From positions 1 to 14,080 of the forward strand of contig NZ_CALNAT010000198.1 in NCBI RefSeq assembly GCF_937873925.1: 14,080 nucleotides of DNA. The letters run 5' to 3'. Shown in pieces: positions 7,316 through 14,080 of this stretch (position 1 is the stretch's first letter; each line of letters starts with the position of its first letter). Source of the stretch: an uncultured Proteiniphilum sp. (GTDB lineage: Bacteria > Bacteroidota > Bacteroidia > Bacteroidales > Dysgonomonadaceae). The notes below the pieces were generated by a model. The model did not search any database. It had not been told where the DNA came from and saw nothing but the letters and a program-made list of their open reading frames with translations. The position numbers and the translations under genes were made by a program.

Positions 7316-7951
7316 ATGAAAAAAGTTATTTTATCAGTCGCAATTATTGCAGGTATGCTTATTACGACAAACATTCAGAAAGTACATGCCATCCAGGAAC
7401 AACCCTCGGTTACCATAATTTTGGATGAAGGTGATGGTTTTGTCGAGGTACAATTGCAAGATCTCAGTGAAGTTGTTCAGGCAGCGATAAGCGCCTTTAC
7501 TCAGGAATACGATATAAAAGCGCTTAAATACAATGCAGAAAAACAACTTACGAAAGTGAAACTGACAAAGAAGGATGATCAGTCCGCCAAAACAGTTTAT
7601 CTCGATGCTGAAGGGAAAGAAGTGGAAGCTCCGGCAAAAACGGAAGAGCCCGAGAGAATAGAACAGGAAACTCCGTCGGCAGGATTTTCAGGAGTGATGC
7701 AGGACAACGGTTTTGTGAATATTAAATTCGAGGAATTGAATGAGAAAGTACAGAATGCAGTCCGCACTATTGCGCAGACTTATGAGGTTGCCTCACTGAA
7801 ATATAACGCAGAGCAAAAGATTGTCAAAGTGAAGGGAACCAATAAGGAGGACCAGTCTGAAAAAGTATTCTACCTGAATGAAGAAGGAGAAGAAGTGGAA
7901 CAGCCTGCTACTCAGAAACAGGAAGTAACGGAAATTCCGATGTCATTGTAA
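7316..7951 (+). CDS. Exported protein with two tandem copies of a ~68-residue domain, function unknown
   Basis: A 211-residue protein with an N-terminal signal peptide: MKK, a hydrophobic core (about 4-19) and a likely cleavage near HA-IQ (25/26). I see no lipobox cysteine and no further membrane span, so it is probably periplasmic or secreted. The mature part is an internal duplication: residues 39-106 align without gaps to 130-197 with 33 of 68 identities, including GFV near the start, LKYNAE, the DQS segment and EVE near the end. A charged, Glu-rich linker joins the copies. The pattern (helix, then KYNAE...VKV...YLDAEG strands) recalls the PepSY-like small periplasmic domains common in Bacteroidota, but I cannot assign a family. 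It is divergent from the hybrid kinase and preceded by a repeat cluster and a sigma-54-like promoter. It could be the output of that system or a periplasmic modulator of the kinase; both are inference. Confidence 0.85.
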   Translation: MKKVILSVAIIAGMLITTNIQKVHAIQEQPSVTIILDEGDGFVEVQLQDLSEVVQAAISAFTQEYDIKALKYNAEKQLTKVKLTKKDDQSAKTVYLDAEGKEVEAPAKTEEPERIEQETPSAGFSGVMQDNGFVNIKFEELNEKVQNAVRTIAQTYEVASLKYNAEQKIVKVKGTNKEDQSEKVFYLNEEGEEVEQPATQKQEVTEIPMSL

Positions 7952-8027
7952 AAAATCAAACTACACTATCGCACCTCTATATATTTCTTAGTTAACATAA
8001 TCTTCTTATACAATGACTAAGGATCCG

Positions 8028-8061
8028 ATCGCCCCTTTACTGTGATAAGTAAGGGGGCGGT
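8028..8061 (+). terminator. Hairpin terminator after the 7316 gene
   Basis: CGCCCCTTTACT (8030-8041) pairs with AGTAAGGGGGCG (8048-8059) with one mismatch around a six-base loop, and outer bases extend the stem slightly. TTATTTGTT follows on the plus strand, fitting a rho-independent terminator for the exported-protein gene. The stem abuts the stop codon of aroE, which converges here, so it may also slow transcription from the other side, although no T-run follows it in that direction. Confidence 0.65.
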
Positions 8062-8858
8062 TATTTGTTCCATATTTCCCAGGCCGCCAGCGCCTGGAGT
8101 TCCAGCATCTCCCTGCCGTTTTTGGTGACGGCTCCCCGCTCCTTTCCTTTTTGGAGAAACAGGGTTTCTTCGGGATTGTAGACCAGATCGTACAGTAAAT
8201 GGCGGGGTGTGAGAAGGGCATACGGGATATCGGGGCATTGGTCTGTTTGCGGAAAGGTCCCCACAGGAGAAGCGTTTATAATAAGAGTATGCTCCGAGAC
8301 AACCGCAGGGGAAATATCATTGTAAGTGAGCCTGTTGTTCCCGGGAGTGCGGGATACATATTTCCACTCGATGAGCAGATCCGTAAGCGCCTGTGCAACT
8401 GCTTTCGATGCGCCGCCGGTACCCAGTATCAGCGCTTTTTGATGGGGTGATGGATCCCGAGAGGGGTGACTTTGCGCAGCATCACCCTGCATCGGGCGGT
8501 TCAGCAGCGGGGTGAGCGATTGTTTAAACCCCGTATAATCCGTGTTATAGCCGGTGAGCCTGTAGTAATACATGTCCCCGGGTTTCCTGTCCACTTTGAT
8601 TACGTTTACGGCAGCGATCTTCCGGGCTTCCGGCGAAACCTCATCCAGGAAGGGGATCACTTTCTCTTTATAAGGAATAGTGACGTTCATCCCTTTCAGA
8701 TGTTGATTGAATATAATGATATGACGGAGATCCTGAATGTCTTCGATCTCAAAATTCAGGTATTCGGCATCAATCTCTTCGCGCCGGAACTTCTCCGTGA
8801 AGAATTTCGCCGAGAAAGAGTGCTTCAGGGGAAAGCCAATCAGGCCGTATGTATCCAT
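8061..8858 (-). CDS. aroE: Shikimate dehydrogenase
   Basis: Reduces 3-dehydroshikimate to shikimate with NADPH, the fourth step of chorismate synthesis, in the cytoplasm. The 265 residues show the substrate-binding start YGLIGFPLKHSFSAKFF (4-20), GMNVTIPYKEK with catalytic K64, AAVNVI (82-87), NTDYTGF with D107, and the nucleotide loop ILGTGGASKA (144-153). INASPVGTFP (194-203), YDLVYNPEETLFL (223-235) and KNGREMLELQA (246-256) follow. The usual NRT of the NADP site reads SRT (169-171). Residues 121-140 form a polar Pro/Ser/His-rich insertion between the substrate and nucleotide domains that makes the protein somewhat longer than the roughly 250 residues I expect in this phylum; its DNA carries an inverted repeat. 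The gene is last in the minus-strand run after ubiE, with a 159-bp gap, so it may have its own promoter. Confidence 0.95.
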   Translation of the reverse strand: MDTYGLIGFPLKHSFSAKFFTEKFRREEIDAEYLNFEIEDIQDLRHIIIFNQHLKGMNVTIPYKEKVIPFLDEVSPEARKIAAVNVIKVDRKPGDMYYYRLTGYNTDYTGFKQSLTPLLNRPMQGDAAQSHPSRDPSPHQKALILGTGGASKAVAQALTDLLIEWKYVSRTPGNNRLTYNDISPAVVSEHTLIINASPVGTFPQTDQCPDIPYALLTPRHLLYDLVYNPEETLFLQKGKERGAVTKNGREMLELQALAAWEIWNK

Positions 8859-8864
8859 TTGTTT

Positions 8865-8896
8865 GATTTAACGATTTAATGATTTAACGATTTAGC
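8865..8896. repeat. Four tandem copies of an octamer, GATTTAAC type
   Basis: GATTTAAC, GATTTAAT, GATTTAAC and GATTTAGC follow each other without spacing directly upstream of the aroE start; a further ACGATTTA occurs nearby (about 8914-8921). The rest of the gap to ubiE (to 9017) has loosely repeated AAATCCCA-like words (about 8978-9014). Short degenerate repeats of this kind are frequent between Bacteroidota genes. No regulatory role is shown. Confidence 0.7.
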
Positions 8897-9017
8897 AAAG
8901 TAATCATTCAACGATTTATGTCCCATCGCCACATCGTTAGATCACCAAATTATCCCATCAATTCCGCTGCCAGTTCCCAATTTCCAAATCCCATATCCGA
9001 GATCCCAAATCCTAAAT

Positions 9018-9761
9018 CTATATCGGTTTCTCTGCAATATACAAGGTCGTAATACCGAGGGTATACCTTCTTAACCGGATGTTGGCGAATCCGTTCTTCT
9101 TCAATATCAACATCATCTCTCTTCCTTGCGGAAAAGCAGCAATGGATTCGGGCAGGTAAGTGTACGCCTTCTGTTCTGTCGCGAAAATACCGGACAAAAC
9201 CGGCATCACATATTTGGTATAAGTGGCATACAACTGTTTCATGGGCGTTGTCTGCGGCGTGGTCAGTTCGATAAAAAGAAATACCCCGCCCGGCTTCAAT
9301 ATACGGAGTATTTCCTGAAAACTTTTATCGATATCTTCGAAATTACGTACTCCGAAAGCGATGGTGGCCGCATCGAAACTGTTATCAGGGAAGGTCATAT
9401 CCGCGCAGTCCTGCACTTCGAACGTGATAATATCCTGCAACCCTTTTGCCTTCACCTTTTCTTTGCCGACATTCATCATCCCTTCGGAGATGTCCACAGC
9501 CGAGATCTTTTCCGGTTGCAGGATCTTCTGTGCCAGAATAGCAAAGTCGCCTGTACCGGTGGCGATATCCAATAGCTGTTTGTGGGGATATTTTCTCAGC
9601 TCTTTCAATGCATCGCTCCGCCAATAATCATCGATCCCCAGTGACAGCGTACCGTTCAATCTGTCGTAGGTAGGCGCGATCTTATTGAACATCCGTATAA
9701 CCTGCTCCTTCTTGGGTTGATCGGGATGATAGGGGTTTACCTTTTCTACTTTGTAGGCCAT
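9018..9761 (-). CDS. ubiE: Demethylmenaquinone methyltransferase (UbiE/MenG)
   Basis: A cytoplasmic, S-adenosylmethionine-dependent C-methyltransferase that performs the last step of menaquinone synthesis; Bacteroidota make menaquinone and not ubiquinone, so the MenG role is meant. The 247 residues show the family N-terminal motif MFNKIAPTYDRLN (24-36), SAM motif I LLDIATGTGDFA (63-74), acidic VDIS (89-92), AFGVRNFED (135-143), ILKPGG (154-159) and the C-terminal signature YLPESIAAFP (202-211). Length and motif order are normal. It lies 34 bp after purC and very likely belongs to the same transcript. Anaerobic respiration with fumarate would be the use of the product, known for the phylum but not shown here. 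Confidence 0.95.
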   Translation of the reverse strand: MAYKVEKVNPYHPDQPKKEQVIRMFNKIAPTYDRLNGTLSLGIDDYWRSDALKELRKYPHKQLLDIATGTGDFAILAQKILQPEKISAVDISEGMMNVGKEKVKAKGLQDIITFEVQDCADMTFPDNSFDAATIAFGVRNFEDIDKSFQEILRILKPGGVFLFIELTTPQTTPMKQLYATYTKYVMPVLSGIFATEQKAYTYLPESIAAFPQGREMMLILKKNGFANIRLRRYTLGITTLYIAEKPI

Positions 9762-9795
9762 TTTTTTATATTCTCAGCTATTTCGTGATAAGCGT

Positions 9796-10740
9796 TCAGT
9801 GGGTAATTAAAAAGTCCCTGATATTTTTCTCAATGCGCGATTCCAGATGATCCGTATCGACCTTCACAAACTTTTCCCCCACAATTTTCTCGTATAATTC
9901 GATGTATCTTTCCGAGACGCTTCGGCAGTATTCGTCGGTCATTTCGGGAACCTGTTGCCCGGATTGTCCCTGAAACCCATTATCCATCAGCCATTTGCGT
10001 ACAAATTCCTTGGAGAGTTGTTTCTGCTCCTCACCTTTTTCGAAACGTTCTCCGTAGCCTTCCCGGTAAAAATAGCGCGATGAATCGGGAGTGTGGATCT
10101 CATCGATCAGGTAGATCTTACCATCTTTCCTGCCAAATTCATATTTGGTATCGACCAGGATCAATCCTTTCTCCGCCGCCATCTCGGTGCCGCGTTTGAA
10201 CAGTTCGTACGTATATTTTTCCAGTTGTTCATACTCTTCCCTGCTCACCAATCCCTGGGCAATGATTTCCTCCTTCGAGATATTTTCATCATGTCCCTCA
10301 TCGGCCTTTGTGGTGGGAGTAATAAGGGGTGTTTCAAATTTCTGGTTTTCACGTAATCCTTCTGGTAGCGGGAGTCCGCAGAGCGTACGCGCTCCTTTTT
10401 TATATTCACGCCATGCGCTTCCCGTAATATAACCGCGGATCACCATCTCCACTTTGTAAGGCTCGCATTTGTGGCCTACCGTCACCATAGGATCGGGAGA
10501 GGCTGTTTTCCAGTTGGGTACTATATCGGCAGTGGCATCGAGGAATTTCGATGCGATCTGGTTCAGTACCTGTCCTTTGTATGGAATACCTTTGGGCAAT
10601 ACCACATCGAATGCCGAAATACGGTCAGTAGCGATCATTACCAGTGTCTCTTCCCCGATGCTGTATACATCGCGTACTTTTCCGTGGTATACCCCCGTCT
10701 GTCCGGGGAAATTGTAATCTGTTCTTGTCAATGTATCCAT
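9796..10740 (-). CDS. purC: Phosphoribosylaminoimidazole-succinocarboxamide synthase (SAICAR synthase)
   Basis: Joins CAIR and aspartate with ATP to give SAICAR in de novo purine synthesis. The 314 residues place it in the longer form of the family, with a C-terminal extension compared with the roughly 240-residue E. coli type. Visible motifs are HGKVRDVYSIG (19-29), VMIATDRISAFDVVLPKGIP (34-53), EMVIRGYITGSAW (98-110), TKADEGHDENIS (144-155), ILVDTKYEFG (194-203) and LIDEIHTPDSSRYF (211-224), which cover the ATP and substrate sites. The start ATG follows an 82-bp spacer made largely of degenerate AGAACT-type repeats after phoH, without a visible TAnnTTTG element, so it is probably read through from upstream. 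The purF-like gene of the same run may act in the same pathway. Confidence 0.96.
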   Translation of the reverse strand: MDTLTRTDYNFPGQTGVYHGKVRDVYSIGEETLVMIATDRISAFDVVLPKGIPYKGQVLNQIASKFLDATADIVPNWKTASPDPMVTVGHKCEPYKVEMVIRGYITGSAWREYKKGARTLCGLPLPEGLRENQKFETPLITPTTKADEGHDENISKEEIIAQGLVSREEYEQLEKYTYELFKRGTEMAAEKGLILVDTKYEFGRKDGKIYLIDEIHTPDSSRYFYREGYGERFEKGEEQKQLSKEFVRKWLMDNGFQGQSGQQVPEMTDEYCRSVSERYIELYEKIVGEKFVKVDTDHLESRIEKNIRDFLITH

Positions 10741-10822
10741 ATTGTTGTCTGATTGGTTGATTTAATTGAAATTAGAGATTAGAAGTGAGAACCTAGAACT
10801 AAGAACTGAGAAGTAAGGAAGT
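10741..10822. repeat. Degenerate AGAACT/GAGAAGT repeat spacer between phoH and purC
   Basis: From about 10772 the plus strand is a run of related words (AGAAGTGAGA, AGAACTAAGAACTGAGAAGT and so on). The run continues into the end of phoH, where TCTTGGTTCT occurs at 10830-10839 and 10851-10860. Similar low-complexity spacers occur between other Bacteroidota genes. No promoter or hairpin could be made out. Confidence 0.6.
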
Positions 10823-11821
10823 TTAGAAGTCTTGGTTCTTGACTCCTGACTCTTGGTTCTGATATTCCTTTTCGTTTTTCACTTTTCGTTTTTCACTATC
10901 CTCATACGCCTCCACTATTTTCTGTACGAGCTTATGCCGTACAATATCCTTTTTATTGAATTCCACCGTAGCAATACCCTTGATGCCGTGCAACACCTGC
11001 ATAGCATGGATCAATCCCGACTGTTGTGAGGGGGGTAGGTCGATCTGTGTGATATCGCCCGTGATGATCATTTTTCCGTTCAATCCCAGCCGTGTCAGGA
11101 ACATTTTTATCTGCGGCTTGGTCGTATTCTGCGCTTCATCGAGAATGATGACGGCGTCATTCAGTGTGCGCCCCCGCATAAAGGCGAGCGGAGCGATCTG
11201 TATGATCTTGTTTTCGAGGTACTCTTTCAGTTTCAGGGGTGGGATCATATCCTCCAGCGCATCGTAGAGCGGTTGCAGGTAGGGGTCGATTTTCTCCTTC
11301 ATGTCGCCGGGCAGGAAACCCAGTTTCTCACCCGCTTCCACGGCGGGACGGCTCAGGATGATCTTCCGTACCTTCTTTGTTTTGAGTGCCCTGACTGCCA
11401 GTGCGATGGCGGTATAGGTCTTTCCCGATCCGGCCGGACCGATAGCAAACACCATATCGTTTTCGTCGAATGCTTCCACCAGCTTCTTCTGATTGGCGGT
11501 GCGCGCAAGGATGGGTTTCCCGTTCAGGCCGTGGATAACGAGGTTATCCACATTCACGACGGCAGGCGCCTTGCCTTTTACAATATCCAGGATATCCTCC
11601 TCTTTCAGCACGTTCATTTCGTTGCTGAACTTTTCCAGTTCACGGATCTTTTCTTCAAAACCGGCCAGTTCCTCTTCTTCGCCGATCGCCTTGATCACAT
11701 TGCCTCTTGCCACAATACGGAGTTTGGGATACAATGTTTTGATCAGTTGTATGTTGCTGTTGTTAATACCGAAAAAAACAACCGGATCTACATTCTCTAT
11801 GATGATAATGCGTTCAATCAT
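10823..11821 (-). CDS. phoH: PhoH family ATPase (YbeZ type)
   Basis: A cytoplasmic P-loop ATPase of 332 residues from the ATG at 11821. An N-terminal KH-like/phosphate-starvation domain (about 1-100) precedes the ATPase, with Walker A GPAGSGKT (128-135), SRPAVEAGEKLGFLPGD (157-173) and Walker B VIILDEAQN (224-232). TGDITQIDLP (254-263) and the sensor-side HGIKGIATVEFNKKDIVRHK (278-297) follow. Family members work with the endoribonuclease YbeY in RNA processing or decay; the role here is inferred. The frame is open to 11971, but the ATG at 11821 overlaps the stop of the purF-like gene as ATGA and begins with the family-like MIERIIIIEN, so I use it; this implies translational coupling. The last 24 or so residues (SEKRKVKNEK onward) are charged, lie outside the family domain and are encoded by repeats. 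Confidence 0.93.
   Translation of the reverse strand: MIERIIIIENVDPVVFFGINNSNIQLIKTLYPKLRIVARGNVIKAIGEEEELAGFEEKIRELEKFSNEMNVLKEEDILDIVKGKAPAVVNVDNLVIHGLNGKPILARTANQKKLVEAFDENDMVFAIGPAGSGKTYTAIALAVRALKTKKVRKIILSRPAVEAGEKLGFLPGDMKEKIDPYLQPLYDALEDMIPPLKLKEYLENKIIQIAPLAFMRGRTLNDAVIILDEAQNTTKPQIKMFLTRLGLNGKMIITGDITQIDLPPSQQSGLIHAMQVLHGIKGIATVEFNKKDIVRHKLVQKIVEAYEDSEKRKVKNEKEYQNQESGVKNQDF
10869..10896. repeat. Two exact tandem 14-bp repeats in the 3' end of phoH
   Basis: TTTTCGTTTTTCAC occurs at 10869-10882 and again at 10883-10896 without a gap. On the coding strand this gives the Lys/Glu-rich tail of PhoH. It adjoins the degenerate repeats of the phoH-purC spacer. Confidence 0.85.
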
Positions 11822-13746
11822 TCTTCGCTCTTTGAGAAGTTTAACGAATATTGATGCGGTTTGTTCTCCTGACCCTCGATATAATTGATAAATGCGTTGT
11901 TCACCAGCCGGTTTCCGCCGGGAGTGGGATAGTCGCCCGAGAAGTACCAGTCGCCCCGGTGATTGGGACACGCCCTGTGCAGGTCTTCAATACGTTGAAA
12001 AACGATCTTCACTTCGGCTTTTATCTCCTGAGAGGTAAGCATCTGCGCTATTTTGGCGGAAATCTCTTCTTCGGTAAAAGAAGCGTAGATATCTTTTACA
12101 TGATTCATGATCTCCTCTTTTCTCTTATGGCGCTGGGCTACCGATTTCTCGTACGTCTCATCGATGACATGCTGCATGCCGCGTTCTTTCAGCAGTTCTA
12201 TGGCCGCTTTAAAAGCGATGAACTCACTCATTCTCGACATGTCTATACCGTAGCAGTCGGGGTAACGTATCTGGGGAGAAGAGGATACGATAATGATCTT
12301 TTTGGGATCGAGCCGGTCCAGGATCTTGATGATACTCTGTTTAAGCGTTGTCCCGCGGACGATGCTATCATCGATAATGACCAGGTTGTCAACCCCTCTT
12401 TTCAATGAACCGTAGGTTACATCGTAAACGTGTGCTGCAAGATCATTCCTGGTATTTCCCTGAGCAATGAAGGTACGCAGTTTGATATCCTTGATGGCCA
12501 CTTTCTCCGAACGGACCCGCTTGGAGAGAATCCTGTCAATTTCCTCCTTACTCAGTGAGTTTCCCTTTTCGAGAATGGTGAGCGCTTTTTTGTGGTTGAA
12601 GTGATCCTCCAACCCCTGCAACATGCCGAAATAAGCTACTTCCGCCGTGTTGGGAATAAAAGAGAAGACCGTATTGTCGAAATCGTCATCTACGGCTTCC
12701 ATAATTCTGGGTACCAGCAGTTCACCCAGTTTTTTGCGTTCCCTGTAGATATCGTAGTCGGATCCGCGTGAGAAATAGATCCTCTCGAATGAGCAGGGAG
12801 TGATCTTTTCTTTCTTCTCCTGTATCTGATGCAGATTGATAGAGCCGTTGCGCTTTACTATGAGCGCTTCTCCCGGCTGTAGTTCATGTACATCGTCTTT
12901 CTTGAGGTTGAATGCTGTCTGGATGACCGGCCGTTCCGATGCCACTACGGCTATTTCATCGTCATGGTAATAGAATGCCGAGCGGATACCCCAAGGATCA
13001 CGCAGTACAAAAGCATCGCCGCAGCCGATCAGGCCGCAGAGGGCGTAGCCGCCGTCCCAGATCCTGGACGCCCGTTTCAAAAGAAAAGGGATGTCGAGTT
13101 TTTCTCCGATCTGATGGCTCACCTCCTGACCGTTCAACTGCTCTTTTTTCAGATGATCGTACTGGTATTGTACCTCGCGGTCCAGATAATGTCCGATGGA
13201 TTCAAGCATGACAAAGGTGTCGGCATAATCGCGTGGATGCTGCCCTTCCTCAAGGAGCTGACAGAACATCTCATCCACATTGGTCATGTTGAAATTTCCC
13301 GCCAGGGCAAGGCTTCTCGATGCCCAGTTGTTCCGGCGCAGGAGCGGATGCACATAAGTAAGGCCGCTTTTACCCGTAGTGCTGTACCGCAGGTGTCCGA
13401 TGAAAAGCTCCGAGGCAAAGGGAACTGCTTTTTTGACAAACTCTATATCGCTCAGTTGTTCCTTTGTGAATTGCTGAAACGATGTGTGTACCGTGGAAAA
13501 TATCTCCGAGATGGCGCTTGATCCCAATGCACGTTCTCTGAAGATATACTCGTTCCCGGGAGAGGCCTCCAGCTTCACGGCACCCAGTCCCGCCCCCTCC
13601 TGGCCGCGGTTGTGCTGCTTTTCCATGAGCAGGTACATTTTGTCCAGTCCGTATTGCCACGTCCCGTATTTATTGTAATAGTAATCGAGGGGTTTGAGAA
13701 GGCGGATTACTGCGATCCCGCATTCGTGCTTGATAATGTCAGTCAT
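11818..13746 (-). CDS. purF: PurF-like amidophosphoribosyltransferase, long Bacteroidota form
   Basis: A 642-residue protein with an N-terminal class II glutamine amidotransferase domain fused to a phosphoribosyltransferase domain. C9 in HECGIAVIR is the probable nucleophile and needs removal of an eight-residue propeptide. The glutamine site shows HNRGQEGAG (45-53), GHLRYSTTGKSG (117-128) and GNFNMTN (150-156). The PRPP loop is LVIIDDSIVRGTT (455-467), and RDPWGIR is at 249-255. PurF itself converts PRPP and glutamine to phosphoribosylamine, the first purine step, and is about 470-500 residues. This form is longer, with an extra C-terminal region ending in DWYFSGDYPTPGGNRLVNNAF (599-619). 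Bacteroides genomes, as I recall, carry such a protein beside a normal-length PurF, so its exact reaction is unsure. It is first in the minus-strand run and is coupled to phoH by an ATGA overlap. Confidence 0.85.
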   Translation of the reverse strand: MTDIIKHECGIAVIRLLKPLDYYYNKYGTWQYGLDKMYLLMEKQHNRGQEGAGLGAVKLEASPGNEYIFRERALGSSAISEIFSTVHTSFQQFTKEQLSDIEFVKKAVPFASELFIGHLRYSTTGKSGLTYVHPLLRRNNWASRSLALAGNFNMTNVDEMFCQLLEEGQHPRDYADTFVMLESIGHYLDREVQYQYDHLKKEQLNGQEVSHQIGEKLDIPFLLKRASRIWDGGYALCGLIGCGDAFVLRDPWGIRSAFYYHDDEIAVVASERPVIQTAFNLKKDDVHELQPGEALIVKRNGSINLHQIQEKKEKITPCSFERIYFSRGSDYDIYRERKKLGELLVPRIMEAVDDDFDNTVFSFIPNTAEVAYFGMLQGLEDHFNHKKALTILEKGNSLSKEEIDRILSKRVRSEKVAIKDIKLRTFIAQGNTRNDLAAHVYDVTYGSLKRGVDNLVIIDDSIVRGTTLKQSIIKILDRLDPKKIIIVSSSPQIRYPDCYGIDMSRMSEFIAFKAAIELLKERGMQHVIDETYEKSVAQRHKRKEEIMNHVKDIYASFTEEEISAKIAQMLTSQEIKAEVKIVFQRIEDLHRACPNHRGDWYFSGDYPTPGGNRLVNNAFINYIEGQENKPHQYSLNFSKSEE

Positions 13747-13772
13747 TGATAAACCTTTCTGTAATAAGGATA

Positions 13773-13780
13773 CAAATTTA
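13773..13780 (-). promoter_or_regulatory. Putative -7 promoter element (TAnnTTTG) of the purF-like run
   Basis: The minus strand reads TAAATTTG, an exact match to the Bacteroidota -7 consensus, 26 bases before the start codon of the purF-like gene. No clear -33 TTTG is seen. As the genes behind it are closely spaced, this may be the main promoter for phoH, purC and ubiE too. Confidence 0.5.
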
Positions 13781-13866
13781 GTCTTATTTGTGGAGATTTT
13801 GCCGGTATCGCTCCCATAATCTTATCAAAAAAATGTCAACGAACCGGTTTTTCGGATAGTTGGTGT

Positions 13867-13874
13867 TATCTTTG
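13867..13874 (+). promoter_or_regulatory. Putative -7 promoter element (TAnnTTTG) of dgt
   Basis: TATCTTTG is an exact match to the Bacteroidota -7 consensus and lies 14 bases before the dgt ATG, which implies a very short leader. The -33 region has only a T-run (13848-13852). Confidence 0.5.
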
Positions 13875-13888
13875 TGCATATAAGAAAA

Positions 13889-14080
13889 ATGGATATGGAC
13901 TGGAAGCGCTTATTATCTGCAAAGAGGTTTGGAATGGAGCATTATGAGAATGCAAAGAGACACGAACGTACGGAGTATCAGCGCGATTACGACAGGCTGA
14001 TCTTTTCTTCGCCTTTCCGCCGGTTGCAGAACAAGACGCAGGTATTCCCCTTACCCGGGAGTATTTTTGTGCATAACCGG
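13889..14080 (+). CDS. dgt: dGTP triphosphohydrolase, N-terminal 64 residues (runs off the window)
   Basis: An open frame from the ATG at 13889 reaches the right edge. It reads MDMDWKRLLSAKRFGMEHYE, then RTEYQRDYDRLIFSSPFRRL, QNKTQVFPLPG and FVHNR. This is the typical start of dGTPases of the HD superfamily, where YDRIIFSSAFRRLQ.KTQVF precedes the metal-binding HNRLTHS motif; the first residues of that motif are the last codons of the window. The enzyme splits dGTP into deoxyguanosine and triphosphate and helps to set dNTP pools. A second in-frame ATG at 13895 could be the true start. The gene is divergent from the purF-like gene and shares a 142-bp promoter region with it. Completeness cannot be judged. 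Confidence 0.9.
   Translation, partial: MDMDWKRLLSAKRFGMEHYENAKRHERTEYQRDYDRLIFSSPFRRLQNKTQVFPLPGSIFVHNR

Noticed and set aside
11822..11971. Upstream extension of PhoH by 50 residues
   Set aside because: It would lie wholly inside the conserved C-terminal region of the purF-like gene; the ATG at 11821 with ATGA overlap fits the family N-terminus.

Overview
The window looks like chromosomal DNA of a member of the Bacteroidota, most likely order Bacteroidales. I infer this from the GH92 mannosidase, the long PurF-like amidotransferase of about 640 residues, the order purF-like/phoH/purC/ubiE/aroE, a hybrid histidine kinase with the Bacteroidales-type HPt motif, start regions without Shine-Dalgarno sequences, and several TAnnTTTG (-7) promoter elements. 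A finer placement such as Dysgonomonadaceae is only a guess.

Layout. (1) 1-1097, +: 3' end of a GH92 alpha-mannosidase that enters from the left edge. (2) 1098-1725: no intact gene, but a decayed, frameshifted remnant of a DUF4143-type ATPase on the minus strand. (3) 1726-2895, -: an M24 (Xaa-Pro-type) metallopeptidase. (4) 3130-7951: a signalling block. It holds a sigma-54-dependent response regulator (+), a tail-to-tail hybrid histidine kinase with receiver and HPt domains (-), and, divergent from the kinase, a small exported protein made of two copies of one domain (+). The 323 bp between kinase and exported protein contain a tight cluster of TTCCACA-type sites and, about 110-150 bp further on, a sequence with the spacing of a -24/-12 (sigma-54) promoter. 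(5) 8061-13746, all on the minus strand: purF-like, phoH, purC, ubiE/menG, aroE (transcription order), a housekeeping run for purine, menaquinone and aromatic synthesis plus an RNA-metabolism ATPase. The purF-like and phoH genes overlap by ATGA. (6) 13889-14080, +: the first 64 codons of a dGTPase, divergent from the purF-like gene.

The most interesting part is block 4. The sequence supports a hypothesis of a self-contained system: the kinase passes phosphate through its receiver and HPt to the AAA+ regulator, which binds the repeat cluster and drives sigma-54 transcription of the duplicated exported protein. Genes, domains and repeats are read directly from the sequence; the regulatory link is inference. 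Other points of interest are the DUF4143 remnant, repeat-derived DNA that supplies the C-terminus of PhoH, an insertion in AroE carrying an inverted repeat, and octamer repeats before aroE.
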